DNA of 64,000 nucleotides. Origin: Aminobacter niigataensis (GTDB lineage: Bacteria > Pseudomonadota > Alphaproteobacteria > Rhizobiales > Rhizobiaceae). Below the pieces are notes generated by a model, which saw nothing but the letters and a program-made list of their open reading frames with translations, did no database searches and was not told the DNA's origin. The stretch is from contig NZ_JACHOT010000001.1 in NCBI RefSeq assembly GCF_014200015.1, positions 62,001 through 126,000 on the forward strand. The letters are read 5' to 3'. A program made the position numbers and the translations under genes. Shown here piece by piece: positions 15,386-23,213 of the stretch. The stretch's first letter is position 1. Every line of letters begins with the position of its first letter.

Positions 15386-15598
15386 TTAAGCCGCGCGGAG
15401 GTTGACCGCCTTGGGACCCTTGCCCATGCGGTCAGGCTCGACGTCGAAGGTGACCTTCTGGCCATCGACGAGCGTGCGCAGGCCGGAAGCCTCGATAGCG
15501 GAGATGTGGACGAAAACGTCCTTGGCGCCGCCATCCGGCGTAATGAAGCCGAAGCCTTTGGTTGCGTTGAAGAATTTTACGGTACCGGTCTGGGCCAT
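15386..15598 (-). CDS. Cold shock protein (CspA family), second copy
   Basis: A 70-residue cold shock domain, [20 protein letters not shown], with RNP1 [10 protein letters not shown] and RNP2 DVFVHISAI. It binds single-stranded nucleic acid and acts as an RNA chaperone. A strong terminator is downstream and a minus-strand terminator-like hairpin lies about 105 bases upstream of its ATG (15701-15725), so expression may involve leader attenuation. GGGAG-type ribosome binding site precedes the ATG at 15598. The upstream gap, 15599-16033, has no gene and contains the promoters of this gene and of the divergent Kazal lipoprotein. Confidence 0.95.
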   Translation of the reverse strand: MAQTGTVKFFNATKGFGFITPDGGAKDVFVHISAIEASGLRTLVDGQKVTFDVEPDRMGKGPKAVNLRAA

Positions 15599-15700
15599 TG
15601 GGAGAACTCCTTCACCCGTTCAGTGGTCTGGACCTGCCAGCCGCCTGGCGTCGGCGGCAAGTCGGTGGTTTTGCTTGGCGGTCATGCATTCGCGCACGAT

Positions 15701-15725
15701 AAAAACCCCCCGCCGAGTCACGGGG
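15701..15725 (-). terminator. Terminator-like hairpin in the cold shock gene leader
   Basis: On the minus strand CCCCG (15725-15721) pairs with CGGGG (15712-15708) around an 8-base loop, followed by GGTTTTTAT. No gene on the minus strand ends here, so it would stop a transcript begun between about 15730 and 15900: either a short RNA or the leader of the cold shock gene. Confidence 0.5.
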
Positions 15726-16033
15726 TCGTCAGAGATTCACAGTATCGGGGAAAGGGTCGTGCAAAACGTTCCAGTCTCCGGGTCAGCAAACGCCCGAACT
15801 GGATGTGATATTGCATGGAAACGCGTAGGTTGCAAGATGTCGCGGCCAATGGCCGATGGCACTTCGCAGCGTCGCATCAATATACGACATTCTGAAAACA
15901 GCCATTGGCCAGATTGCCGCGTCTGATGGGGCAGTTCGCCCTTGACGGATTGCTTTCGTTGACAGAATCGCGAGGATCGGGGCAGGGGCTGAAACAATTC
16001 CCGCAGAGGCGGGAACGAGAGGGAGCTAATTCC

Positions 16034-16483
16034 ATGGTGTTTTCGGCAAAGACCTTTGCGCGAAGAGCAACGGTCGCCTCGTTGCTGTCGCTGATGCTCG
16101 CATCCTGCGTGGTGGTGGAAGAGGGGCCTGGGCCTGGCCCGCGGCCGCCGCGTCCGGAGCCCGGACCTCAGTTCTGCACGCGCGAATATGATCCGGTCTG
16201 CGCGCGGCGGGGAAATGATCGCCAGACCTTCGCAAACTCCTGCATGGCGGAGGCCGCCGGCTACCGCATCATCCGCGGCGGCGAGTGCCGTGGCGGTGGC
16301 GGCGACGGCGGCTGGAACGGCGGTGGCGGTGGCTGGAATGGCGGCGGGGGCGGCAACCAGCAATTCTGCACCAGGGAATACCGGCCGGTCTGCGGCCAGC
16401 GCGGCGGTTCCTTGCGTACGTTCCCCAATGCCTGCGAGGCTGATTCCGCCGGCTTCCGCGTCGTCGACAACGGCCCCTGCTAG
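16034..16483 (+). CDS. Lipoprotein with two Kazal-type inhibitor domains
   Basis: A 149-residue protein. The signal peptide ends with the lipobox LMLASC, lipidated Cys25. A proline-rich linker leads to Kazal-like domain 1 (about 48-86: FCTREYDPVCARRGNDRQTFANSC...GGEC), a glycine/tryptophan-rich linker, and domain 2 (about 111-149: FCTREYRPVCGQRGGSLRTFPNAC...NGPC). Each has the C-x5-YxPVC-G/A...TF-N-C spacing of Kazal serine protease inhibitors, with one disulfide fewer than the animal form. It should sit in the outer or inner membrane leaflet and could block host or own proteases. The target is not known. Confidence 0.87.
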   Translation: MVFSAKTFARRATVASLLSLMLASCVVVEEGPGPGPRPPRPEPGPQFCTREYDPVCARRGNDRQTFANSCMAEAAGYRIIRGGECRGGGGDGGWNGGGGGWNGGGGGNQQFCTREYRPVCGQRGGSLRTFPNACEADSAGFRVVDNGPC

Positions 16484-16535
16484 AACAGCGGCCAGCCTCC
16501 CGGCTGTCGGCGCAGGGAGGCTGGTCCCATTAGGA

Positions 16536-16904
16536 TCAGTTCGGCGAAAAGTCGTTTGCGCGCCTGACTTCGCGCACGCGGCAATCGTCGCCGACATGGC
16601 GATGGCGCAAGACGATGCCATCGACGCGGTGCGTACGCACATCGCGGTGGCAGTCCGCTGATCGGCGCGCGGGTTGCTGCCGGCCGCCGACCAGCACCGG
16701 CCGGCAACTGTCGTGCTCGTGGTAGTGCGACGCGCGCCGGCCGATCTCGGGGATATACGAGTCACGCACGTCTTCGTGGCAGCCGCCGACTTTGAAGACG
16801 AGGCCAACGATCGCCGGCTGGAACGGCGTCGAAAGCGGCGCGGCAGAGGCAGGCAAGATCGCTGCTGCCAACAAAGTGGCGAGCGAAACGGCCAGGAATT
16901 TCAT
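16536..16904 (-). CDS. Second secreted Cys/His-rich two-repeat protein
   Basis: A 122-residue exported protein, signal MKFLAVSLATLLAAAILPASAA. The mature part repeats the unit seen in the gene at 14768-15178: GCHEDVRDSYIPEIGRRASHYHEHDSCRPVLV and DCHRDVRTHRVDGIVLRHRHVGDDCRVREV. The two proteins share the signal start MKFL, the order of the units and the CHxDVR ... HxH ... CRV(R) spacing, so they are paralogues. A frame opening at 16928 is longer but the ATG at 16904 starts the signal peptide and has an AGGAGAAGCC site. Function unknown. Confidence 0.78.
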   Translation of the reverse strand: MKFLAVSLATLLAAAILPASAAPLSTPFQPAIVGLVFKVGGCHEDVRDSYIPEIGRRASHYHEHDSCRPVLVGGRQQPARRSADCHRDVRTHRVDGIVLRHRHVGDDCRVREVRRANDFSPN

Positions 16905-17315
16905 CCGGCTTCTCCTTGGGTGGCACAACCAGCCAGCAGATTGCGCTGCGCGCAGCCAACTTCAATGGCTTGTGGTGGCCGTGAAGCCATTTCGCCTTGG
17001 CAGGGTTACCGCTTTCTTGCTGCGGCTATTTCCGTTGGCCGGTCGCGCAACTTGCGCCGCGAAACGCAGGAGCGCTTCGAGGAGATCCTGCGCCAGGCGA
17101 CTGCTGGCCCCTTCTATGTTCTCGACGACGGCGCAATGACAGGTGGCGGGTGGGGGCAAGTGTCCTGCGATCGTGCAATTCCGGGGTCTTGCGCGCTGGA
17201 AAAGTTTATCGAAAGTAAACTCAAGTAAATAAAGAATACGTAATTTCTAGTATAGCATTCATGATGGAATCTTGCTATCTGCGTATGCATATCCATTGAA
17301 TAGGGATTGCATATA
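16905..17315. other. Intergenic stretch upstream of the outer membrane protein gene
   Basis: No gene is supported in these 411 bases. The right half (17200-17310) becomes AT-rich and includes GTTTA-TCGAAAG-TAAAC, an inverted repeat near 17206-17222, in what should be the promoter region of the outer membrane protein gene. An open frame on the plus strand reaches 17228 but has no recognisable start or family. Confidence 0.4.
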
Positions 17316-18059
17316 ATGTTTCTCGTGAAGGCTGGTGCGGCGCTAGCCGTTTCATTGTTGTTTAGCTCTGCGGCATATGCGGCGGATACAGTTGCACATG
17401 AGGCCACTGATCTTTCGGTAAACTGGACTGGCGGATATGTCGGCGTTCATGCCGGTTATGGCTGGGGTACCGTCCTCGACGTCAACAACCCGAATGCCAC
17501 GGAGCAGGACATCGACGGCGGATTCGGCGGTATCCAGGCCGGCTACAATCACCAGTTCTCGAACAATGTCGTTCTCGGCGTCGAAGCTGACGTTTCGCTG
17601 GGCAATGTGAGCGGCGCCTTCGACGGCCGGACGATCAGCGTGTACAACGGCTACTACACCGAGGATGAAATAACCGCCCTCGGTACGCTCCGCGCGCGCC
17701 TCGGCTATTCCGCCGGCCGCTTCCTGCCTTTTGTCACGGGCGGCCTGGCTTGGGCCAATGTCGATCACATGCTTGGCTGTGACCGGGCTCGCGTTGTTGG
17801 GGCTCCCCTTCCGCCCACCGGTTGCGCTACCAAGTTTGAAACATCCAAGTCGGATATCGCAGTCGGCTGGACGGTTGGGGCTGGTGCCGAATATGCACTT
17901 ACGGACAAGTGGTCGCTGAAGGGCGAGTACCTGTATACCGATCTCGGCAAGAACAGGGTCATGCTCGTCGATGCGAACTTCCCGGGAAATCCGGTCAACA
18001 ACCGCAATTTCGACATGCAGTTCAGCGCTGTTAAACTCGGCTTGAACTACCGGTTCTAA
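17316..18059 (+). CDS. Outer membrane beta-barrel protein, Omp25/31 family
   Basis: A 247-residue protein with signal peptide MFLVKAGAALAVSLLFSSAAYAA and an eight-stranded barrel pattern: NWTGGYVGVHAGYGWGT, GFGGIQAGYNHQFSNNVVLGVEADVS, ALGTLRARLGYSAGRFLPFVTGGLAWANV, AVGWTVGAGAEYALTDKWSLKGEYLYTDLG, and the terminal strand FSAVKLGLNYRF ending in phenylalanine, as needed for the BAM machinery. Two cysteines in loop 3 (CDRARVVG...GCATKF) could form a disulfide. ATG 17316 is preferred over an in-frame TTG at 17307. It is monocistronic with a strong terminator. Confidence 0.9.
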   Translation: MFLVKAGAALAVSLLFSSAAYAADTVAHEATDLSVNWTGGYVGVHAGYGWGTVLDVNNPNATEQDIDGGFGGIQAGYNHQFSNNVVLGVEADVSLGNVSGAFDGRTISVYNGYYTEDEITALGTLRARLGYSAGRFLPFVTGGLAWANVDHMLGCDRARVVGAPLPPTGCATKFETSKSDIAVGWTVGAGAEYALTDKWSLKGEYLYTDLGKNRVMLVDANFPGNPVNNRNFDMQFSAVKLGLNYRF

Positions 18060-18083
18060 TCGTTCCATCAGAACGAACCCAAG

Positions 18084-18108
18084 CCCCGCCGTTACTGGCG
18101 GGGTTTTT
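18084..18108 (+). terminator. Terminator of the outer membrane protein gene
   Basis: CCCCGCC (18084-18090) pairs with GGCGGGG (18097-18103), loop GTTACT, then TTTTT. It lies 24 bases after the stop codon. Confidence 0.9.
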
Positions 18109-18322
18109 GCTTGTCTGGACATGCGCAAGACCAAGCAATCGGCGCCGTGCCGGCAGGTTCGGGCGAAGGCCCGTTTCATGCCACAGCTGTCCGACCGGAT
18201 CGGAACGGCGGATATGCACAAAAGCCTCCGCGACATGTATCGTATGGGACCAGCCGAATAGAGTTCTGCCGCATAGCGTTTGACGGCGTCCGGGCGGACG
18301 CCACAACTGGGAGGAACAGGTC

Positions 18323-18895
18323 ATGGCTTCAGTATCGATACATCCAGCACTCGATGGCGGCGTCAAACCGGGCAGCGCCAGCTTCAGCGGCGGCACGCTG
18401 GTCTGCGCCTGCGCCGACCGCCCGGTGAAGGTGGCGATCAAGGGGCAGGTCGCCCACAACCACGCCTGCGGCTGCACCAAGTGCTGGAAGCCCGACGGCG
18501 CCAGGTTTTCGGTGGTGGCCGTCACGGCCCATGAAAACGTCACCGTGCTGGAAAACGGCGACAAGCTCGCCGTGGTCGACCCGAGCGCACTGATCCTGCG
18601 CCACGCCTGCAAGGGCTGCGGCGTGCACATGTACGGCCCGGTCGAGCGCGACCACGCCTTCAAGGGCCTCGACTTCATCCATCCTGAGCGCTTCCAGGAA
18701 GCAGGCTGGGCCGAACCGGGCTTTGCCGCCTTCGTCTCGTCGATCATCGAGGCAGGTGTCGATCCCTCCGAGATGGATGGCGTGCGTGCCCGGCTGAAGG
18801 AACTCGGCCTCGAGCCCTATGATTGCCTGTCGCCGGCGCTGATGGATTACATCGCCACCTGGGTGGCGAAGAAGTCGGGTGTGCTGAAGGGCTGA
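18323..18895 (+). CDS. gfa: S-(hydroxymethyl)glutathione synthase Gfa
   Basis: A 190-residue zinc enzyme that speeds the condensation of formaldehyde with glutathione, the entry step of glutathione-dependent formaldehyde oxidation. The zinc ligands are visible: CACADRP near residue 35, [13 protein letters not shown] near 52-60, and [12 protein letters not shown] near 95. The C-terminal half ([31 protein letters not shown]) is that of the full-length Gfa form and not of the shorter generic GFA-domain proteins. The enzyme's partners, adhC/flhA-type dehydrogenase and fghA, are not in this window. Confidence 0.92.
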   Translation: MASVSIHPALDGGVKPGSASFSGGTLVCACADRPVKVAIKGQVAHNHACGCTKCWKPDGARFSVVAVTAHENVTVLENGDKLAVVDPSALILRHACKGCGVHMYGPVERDHAFKGLDFIHPERFQEAGWAEPGFAAFVSSIIEAGVDPSEMDGVRARLKELGLEPYDCLSPALMDYIATWVAKKSGVLKG

Positions 18896-19060
18896 CCCAG
18901 CCGCAGCCAAGGGGGAAGGGCCGGCCTTAGCTCGTAAAGCCTATGCCAGGCCGCCCTTCCGTCTACATGATCGCCAGACGAACCGTGCTATCGTGCGGAC
19001 GGGAGAAACGGCGGCAACGCCAGATGCGCCCGCACGCCTCCGCAATCGAGGGAGGTCGAA

Positions 19061-19354
19061 ATGGCATATTACGTTTTCCTGGTGAACTTTACTGACCAAG
19101 GGGCTCGCAGCGTACGGGACACGACGAAGCGGGCCGACGCATTCAGGGCGATGGCGGAAAAGGGTGGCGCCAAGGTGCACACGCTGTTGTGGACGCTCGG
19201 CAAATACGACGTGATCAGCATTACCGAGGCGCCCGATGACTTGACCGCGACAGCGCTTAGCCTGTCGATATCGGAACTCGGCAATGTCAGAGCCCAGACA
19301 CTCAAGGCGTTCGACGCTGGAGAGATGCGCCAGATCATAGCCAAGATGGCTTGA
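19061..19354 (+). CDS. GYD domain-containing protein
   Basis: A 97-residue protein, MAYYVFLVNFTDQGARSVRD, with the GYD family core: a ferredoxin-like alpha/beta fold including GGAKVHTLLWTLGKYDVISITEAPDDLTATALSLSISELGNVRAQTLKAF. The motif is here GKYDV in place of the usual G-x-YD. GGAGG precedes the ATG at 19061. The function of GYD proteins is not known; their size and fold resemble dimeric small-molecule-binding domains. It lies alone, 162 bases from the methyltransferase gene. Confidence 0.87.
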   Translation: MAYYVFLVNFTDQGARSVRDTTKRADAFRAMAEKGGAKVHTLLWTLGKYDVISITEAPDDLTATALSLSISELGNVRAQTLKAFDAGEMRQIIAKMA

Positions 19355-19516
19355 TTTCGTTCCCCATGCGGGACGGGAGCCCCGGTGCTTGCCGGGCTTC
19401 TGTCCCGATCGACGCCAGAGGCGGGCTTGCGCTGGACGCGAAGTCGGCCATTGTGCGCAGCAGTCAAGCGCGCGGCGTGGGAACGGACTTTGAATCGTCA
19501 AAACTCAACACACGAG

Positions 19517-20167
19517 ATGCATCCGGATCCGGCGGAATTCATCCGGGCCAACATGCGCATCGCCACAGTGCCCTCGGTGCCCGAGATCCGTCTCTACAGT
19601 GCCCATCCGGCAAGCGGGCTGTGGCGGCTTGCTGCCGATGCGGACGAAGCAGGCGAGGATCCGGCGCCGCCCTACTGGGCTTACCAGTGGGCCGGCGGGC
19701 TGGTGCTTGCCCGTCACATCCTCGACCGGCCGGAGACGGTGCGGGGGCGGCGCGTGCTCGACCTGGGCGCCGGCTCGGGACTGGTCGGCATCGCCGCGGC
19801 GAAAGCCGGGGCGCGATCGGTGCTGGCGGCCGAGACAGACCGCAACGGCGTCGCTGCGATCCGCCTCAATGCCGAGTTCAACGATGTGCATGTCAGCACG
19901 GCGGCCGCCGACCTGACCGGTGGCGCGGCGCCGGATGTCGACCTGGTGCTCGTCGGCGATCTTTTCTACGCCGCCGATCTTGCAAGCCGCGTCACCGCCT
20001 TCCTCGACCGATGCGTAGTCCAAGGCATCGACGTGCTTGTCGGCGACCCCGGCCGCGCGCACCTGCCGCATACGCGGCTGAGGCTGGTCGCCGAACATGC
20101 GGTGGCCGATGTCGGTACAGGCAGTGCGGTGGCGTTGAAGCCGAGCGCTGTGTTTTCGTTCGGGTAA
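19517..20167 (+). CDS. Class I SAM-dependent methyltransferase, ETFB/PrmA-like
   Basis: A 216-residue protein with SAM motif I VLDLGAGSGLVGIAAAKAGA near residue 75-95, the acidic residue AAETDRN of motif II, and DLVLVGDLFYAADL (motif IV) near residue 135. The N-terminus IPEIRLYSAHPASGLWRL and PPYWAYQWAGGLVLARHIL are typical of the group that includes the electron transfer flavoprotein beta-subunit lysine methyltransferase and the ribosomal protein L11 methyltransferase. The substrate is thus probably a protein lysine. Start ATG 19517 aligns with the family; the longer frame is unsupported. Confidence 0.85.
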   Translation: MHPDPAEFIRANMRIATVPSVPEIRLYSAHPASGLWRLAADADEAGEDPAPPYWAYQWAGGLVLARHILDRPETVRGRRVLDLGAGSGLVGIAAAKAGARSVLAAETDRNGVAAIRLNAEFNDVHVSTAAADLTGGAAPDVDLVLVGDLFYAADLASRVTAFLDRCVVQGIDVLVGDPGRAHLPHTRLRLVAEHAVADVGTGSAVALKPSAVFSFG

Positions 20168-20235
20168 AGGCCCTTCGCCCTTCATTCCGGAAGACGAGCG
20201 CAGTGGATGACGAACGACGCGATGTGAGCGCTATC

Positions 20236-20271
20236 TTGACATCATCCCTGTTGTGAGAATATTTCTCATAT
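20236..20271 (+). promoter_or_regulatory. Promoter and operator of the XRE-cupin gene
   Basis: A -35 TTGACA (20236-20241) is followed after 16 bases by AATATT (20258-20263). A perfect inverted repeat TGAGAA-TAT-TTCTCA (20254-20268) overlaps the -10 and ends three bases before the ATG. No ribosome binding site lies between it and the ATG, so the mRNA may be leaderless and the operator self-regulatory. Confidence 0.55.
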
Positions 20272-20844
20272 ATGGAAAGTTCACTCCTCGATGAAACCGG
20301 CATCGACCGGCGTATCGCCCAGCGGCTGCGGTCGTTGCGGGCCGAGCGCGGCTGGTCGCTGGATGAACTGGCCAAGCGCAGCGGCGTCAGCCGGGCAACG
20401 CTGTCGCGGCTGGAAAACGCCGAGGTCAGCCCGACCGCCAGCGTGCTCGGCAAGCTGTGTGCCGCCTATGGGCTGACAATGTCGCGGCTGATGCACATGG
20501 TCGAAGGCGAGTTCGCGCCGGTCGTGCGCCGCGACGTGCAGGCCACCTGGTCGGACCCCGAAATCGGTTTTCGTCGACGTTCGATCTCGCCGCCGGCGCA
20601 GACGCTGGCCGGGGAGGCGTTGGAGTGTGAGCTCGATGCGGACGTGAGGATAAGCTACGACGCGCCGCCACGGCCGGGCCTCGAGCACCATCTGCTTCTT
20701 GTCACCGGGCGGCTGGCCGTGACGGTTGACGGCAGGACGCACGAACTCGGTGCCGGCGACTGCCTGCGCTACCAGCTGTTCGGGCCGAGCGCCTTTGCCA
20801 CGCCTGAAGAGATGGGCGCGAAGTATCTCTTGTTTATCGTGTGA
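20272..20844 (+). CDS. XRE-family regulator with cupin domain
   Basis: A 190-residue regulator. The N-terminal HTH (about residues 15-70) reads IAQRLRSLRAERGWSLDELAKRSGVSRATLSRLENAEVSPTASVLGKLC, a textbook XRE domain. The C-terminal cupin (about 105-185: GLEHHLLLVTGRLAVTVDGRTHELGAGDCLRYQLFGPSAF) would sense a small ligand or metal. This architecture often controls amino acid or polyamine metabolism. The GNAT gene starts 6 bases after it, so it may regulate that enzyme. A palindrome overlaps its own promoter. The mRNA is possibly leaderless. Confidence 0.9.
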   Translation: MESSLLDETGIDRRIAQRLRSLRAERGWSLDELAKRSGVSRATLSRLENAEVSPTASVLGKLCAAYGLTMSRLMHMVEGEFAPVVRRDVQATWSDPEIGFRRRSISPPAQTLAGEALECELDADVRISYDAPPRPGLEHHLLLVTGRLAVTVDGRTHELGAGDCLRYQLFGPSAFATPEEMGAKYLLFIV

Positions 20845-20850
20845 GGCATC

Positions 20851-21378
20851 ATGACCGTCGTCATCACGACCTTTTCCGCCGACGACATCGAAAGCCACCT
20901 CGGCGCCTTGGGCGCACTCCTGCACGCCTGTGTGCATGACGGCGCAAGCATCGGCTTCGTGTTGCCCTATGCGCATGCCGAGGCCGAGGGGTTCTGGACA
21001 GGCAAGGTGCTGCCCGGGGTGCGCGACGGCACGCGGATCATGCTGGTGGCAAGCAAGGACGACAGGATCGCCGGCACCGTCCAGCTCGGCTGCGATACCA
21101 TGCCCAACCAGCCGCACCGTGCCGACGTCAACAAGCTGATGGTGCATCCCGGCTTCCGTCGCCAGGGCATCGCGCAACTGCTGATGAAAGAACTCGAGGT
21201 GCGGGCGCGGGAATTGGGACGCAGCCTGATGACGCTGGACACGCGTACCGGCGACAATGCCGAACCGCTCTATACAGCGCTGGGCTACCGGACTGTCGGC
21301 GTCATCCCAGGTTTCGCCCGCGATCCGATGGGCGGGGATCGTCTCGATCCGACGACGATCATGTACAAGACGCTCTAG
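20851..21378 (+). CDS. GNAT-family N-acetyltransferase
   Basis: A 175-residue acetyltransferase. The acetyl-CoA binding motif A is VNKLMVHPGFRRQGIAQLLMKELE (about residues 91-115, with RRQGIA as the pyrophosphate loop), and motif B is DNAEPLYTALGYRTVGVIPGFARDP. It follows the XRE-cupin gene by 6 bases, so it is the second gene of that operon and the likely regulated function; the acceptor amine is unknown. Its end overlaps the end of the convergent DUF2182 gene by four bases, unusual in that neither gene has space for a terminator between them. Confidence 0.9.
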   Translation: MTVVITTFSADDIESHLGALGALLHACVHDGASIGFVLPYAHAEAEGFWTGKVLPGVRDGTRIMLVASKDDRIAGTVQLGCDTMPNQPHRADVNKLMVHPGFRRQGIAQLLMKELEVRARELGRSLMTLDTRTGDNAEPLYTALGYRTVGVIPGFARDPMGGDRLDPTTIMYKTL

Positions 21379-22205
21379 AGCAGCATCCAGACGCCGGCGC
21401 CGATCAGCACGGTGCCTGCCGCGCGCGACAGCAGGCGGCCAGGAACGATGATTTTTTCCAGCAGGATGAAAGCGGCGATTGCCGCGACCCAGAGCAGGTT
21501 CATGATGCCGACGACGAACAGGATCGCCATCAGTGCCCAACAGCATCCGATGCAATAGGTGCCGTGCTCGACCCCGAGATTGATCGCGCCGCGGGGATCG
21601 GAGCGGAAGCCGCCATGGCGCATGATGAACTGCATCGGGCTCTGGCAGGTAGACAGGCAGACGTCCTTGAGCGGTGTGCACTGGTAGATGCCGGCCGCGA
21701 TGAGCACGACGCCGCCAATCCTTGTGCCGAGGCCCGTCATCGGCGTCAGCAGCAGGACGCTTTCCAGTATCCATTGAGCCGATGTGGCAATCATGGAGAA
21801 GGCAACCCAGGCAAGCAGGTAGCCGGCGGCGAACCAAGCGGTCGCGGCGAAGGGCTTGCCCTGTGAGCCGGCCTGGCGCCCCACGCCGGCATAGACAAGC
21901 AGCATGGGCCCCACGGAGGGCAGCATCATGCCGATCATCATGATTGCCCACATGGCGAACATGAAGGCGAAGTCGCCGACGCTCCAGCCCCGCAGGGCAG
22001 GGGCGAGCGTGCCGCCCATGTCCATTCCAGGCATGTCCATCCCGGGCATGTCCATGCCGGGGATGTCAGTGCCTGAAGGCGCTGCTCCCATGTTCGCAGC
22101 AAGCCAGATCACATAGGCCCATGCCAGCGCGGCAATGGCCACGATGGCGGCCAGGACGACCGCCCGATCTCGCTTCAACAGGAGTTCGAGGCGAGTGGCG
22201 CTCAT
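21375..22205 (-). CDS. DUF2182 multi-spanning membrane protein with Met-rich loop
   Basis: A 276-residue inner-membrane protein with about six helices. After the first helix comes a methionine-rich loop, DIPGMDMPGMDMPGMDMGG (residues about 47-65), coded by repeats at 22019-22075, of the kind that binds copper. Conserved DUF2182 features follow: MWAIMMIGMMLPSVGPML, a Cys-rich CTPLKDVCLSTCQSP segment and the YCIGCCWALM helix. The family is called a predicted metal-binding integral membrane protein; its role is not proved. The ATG overlaps the DUF1326 stop by 4 bases (ATGA), so both are made together. Confidence 0.88.
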   Translation of the reverse strand: MSATRLELLLKRDRAVVLAAIVAIAALAWAYVIWLAANMGAAPSGTDIPGMDMPGMDMPGMDMGGTLAPALRGWSVGDFAFMFAMWAIMMIGMMLPSVGPMLLVYAGVGRQAGSQGKPFAATAWFAAGYLLAWVAFSMIATSAQWILESVLLLTPMTGLGTRIGGVVLIAAGIYQCTPLKDVCLSTCQSPMQFIMRHGGFRSDPRGAINLGVEHGTYCIGCCWALMAILFVVGIMNLLWVAAIAAFILLEKIIVPGRLLSRAAGTVLIGAGVWMLL

Positions 22206-22846
22206 TGAGTCGGGCGGACAACCCCGCTTTCAGTCATGTGCATCCGGGCGAAATGCGCATGGGAATCCTTGAGGTCGAGCTCGATCGCGCCTGACGTCTT
22301 GACCCAGCCACGGCCGACTTCGGCGACGGTGTATTCGAAGCCGTTGGGAAGGTTGATGCGTGCCCGATGGGCCTCTGATGTCACCGGGTTCAGGATCGGC
22401 TCGCCGCGAGCCTCCATGACGCCGGGAATGTTCACACGCGCGGTGCGCCCGTCGATGTCGACCTGAATGTCGATCTTGGCGAAGACCGGGTCGTGGACCT
22501 TCTCGAAGGTCGTCGAAAAGACCTGGAAGAAGGTCGCGCCGGGTTCGGTATCCTCACCTGTCATGATCCTGAGCAGCGCTTCCCGTTGCTCAGGCGTCGC
22601 CCGTTCGTCGACGATCGCAACAACCTGGCCGTGGCCGTGATGGATCGCGCCTGGCCAGGCCACGATCATGGCGATGCGCAACCCGTCGAGCTTGGTGGTG
22701 CCATGATGACCCTGCTCGATATCGATCGCGCCGATGGCGCGGCAGTGGCCTTGGGTGGGGAGCGCATTGAACTGGCAGGGGCAGCCATAGGCGCAGTTGC
22801 AGTGCAGGAATTCACGTCCCTTGATGGTCCATTTGACGGCCGACAT
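22202..22846 (-). CDS. DUF1326 domain-containing protein
   Basis: A 214-residue soluble protein, MSAVKWTIKGREFLHCNCAYGCPCQFN, whose HCNCAYGCPC motif near residue 14-23 gives four closely spaced cysteines plus a histidine, a likely metal site. The rest is beta-rich: HGHGQVVAIVDERATPEQREALLRIMTGED and VHDPVFAKIDIQVDIDGRTARVNIPGVME are hallmarks of DUF1326. This domain is repeatedly found next to DUF2182, as here. Function unknown, metal handling inferred. The start at 22846 is preceded by GGAGGTG; the frame opening farther upstream is rejected. It is divergent from tetR. Confidence 0.88.
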   Translation of the reverse strand: MSAVKWTIKGREFLHCNCAYGCPCQFNALPTQGHCRAIGAIDIEQGHHGTTKLDGLRIAMIVAWPGAIHHGHGQVVAIVDERATPEQREALLRIMTGEDTEPGATFFQVFSTTFEKVHDPVFAKIDIQVDIDGRTARVNIPGVMEARGEPILNPVTSEAHRARINLPNGFEYTVAEVGRGWVKTSGAIELDLKDSHAHFARMHMTESGVVRPTQ

Positions 22847-23138
22847 CTTCACCTCCTTGCGTTTGCAAGTCTCGGCAAGTCGTTTGCGGATTCGTCCCAG
22901 GTAGCTGGAATAGCCACGCCGGAACGTTCGGCACCGTCCCCAGAAGCCACGTAGTGTAGCAGAAATCGGCGGTCTCCATAACCGGCCTAAGGAGCGATTG
23001 CCGCCTCGCCAATTTCCCAGTGTGACGCCCAAGGACTGCATCGCCATACAACGAAGCTCGAAGGCCAGTGCGCGGGCGCAACGGGCTCCCGGGTTCCTGC
23101 CAGATGGCAGCTTATGTCAGTTTTTGCAGTGCAGCGGA

Positions 23139-23198
23139 TTGACGGCAGACGAATAAAGTTTTACGACTGACGAAATTAGAAATTCGTCAGTCGTAAAA
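23139..23198 (+). promoter_or_regulatory. TetR promoter and 40-bp operator
   Basis: The arms TTTTACGACTGACGAA (23159-23174) and its exact reverse complement (23183-23198) flank an 8-base spacer. They overlap the -10 of a putative promoter with -35 TTGACG (23139-23144), spacer 17, and end 15 bases before the tetR ATG. Autorepression of tetR and the downstream efflux genes is the natural reading. Confidence 0.8.
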
Positions 23199-23213
23199 TC
23201 GAGCGACCTGAAC

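Noticed and set aside
16674-17228. Plus-strand frame before the outer membrane protein gene
   Set aside because: Most of it lies opposite the Cys/His-rich gene and it has no recognisable start or domain.
22019-22075. Short tandem DNA repeat as a CRISPR-like or mobile element
   Set aside because: The repeats are in-frame and code for the PGMDM loop of the DUF2182 protein.
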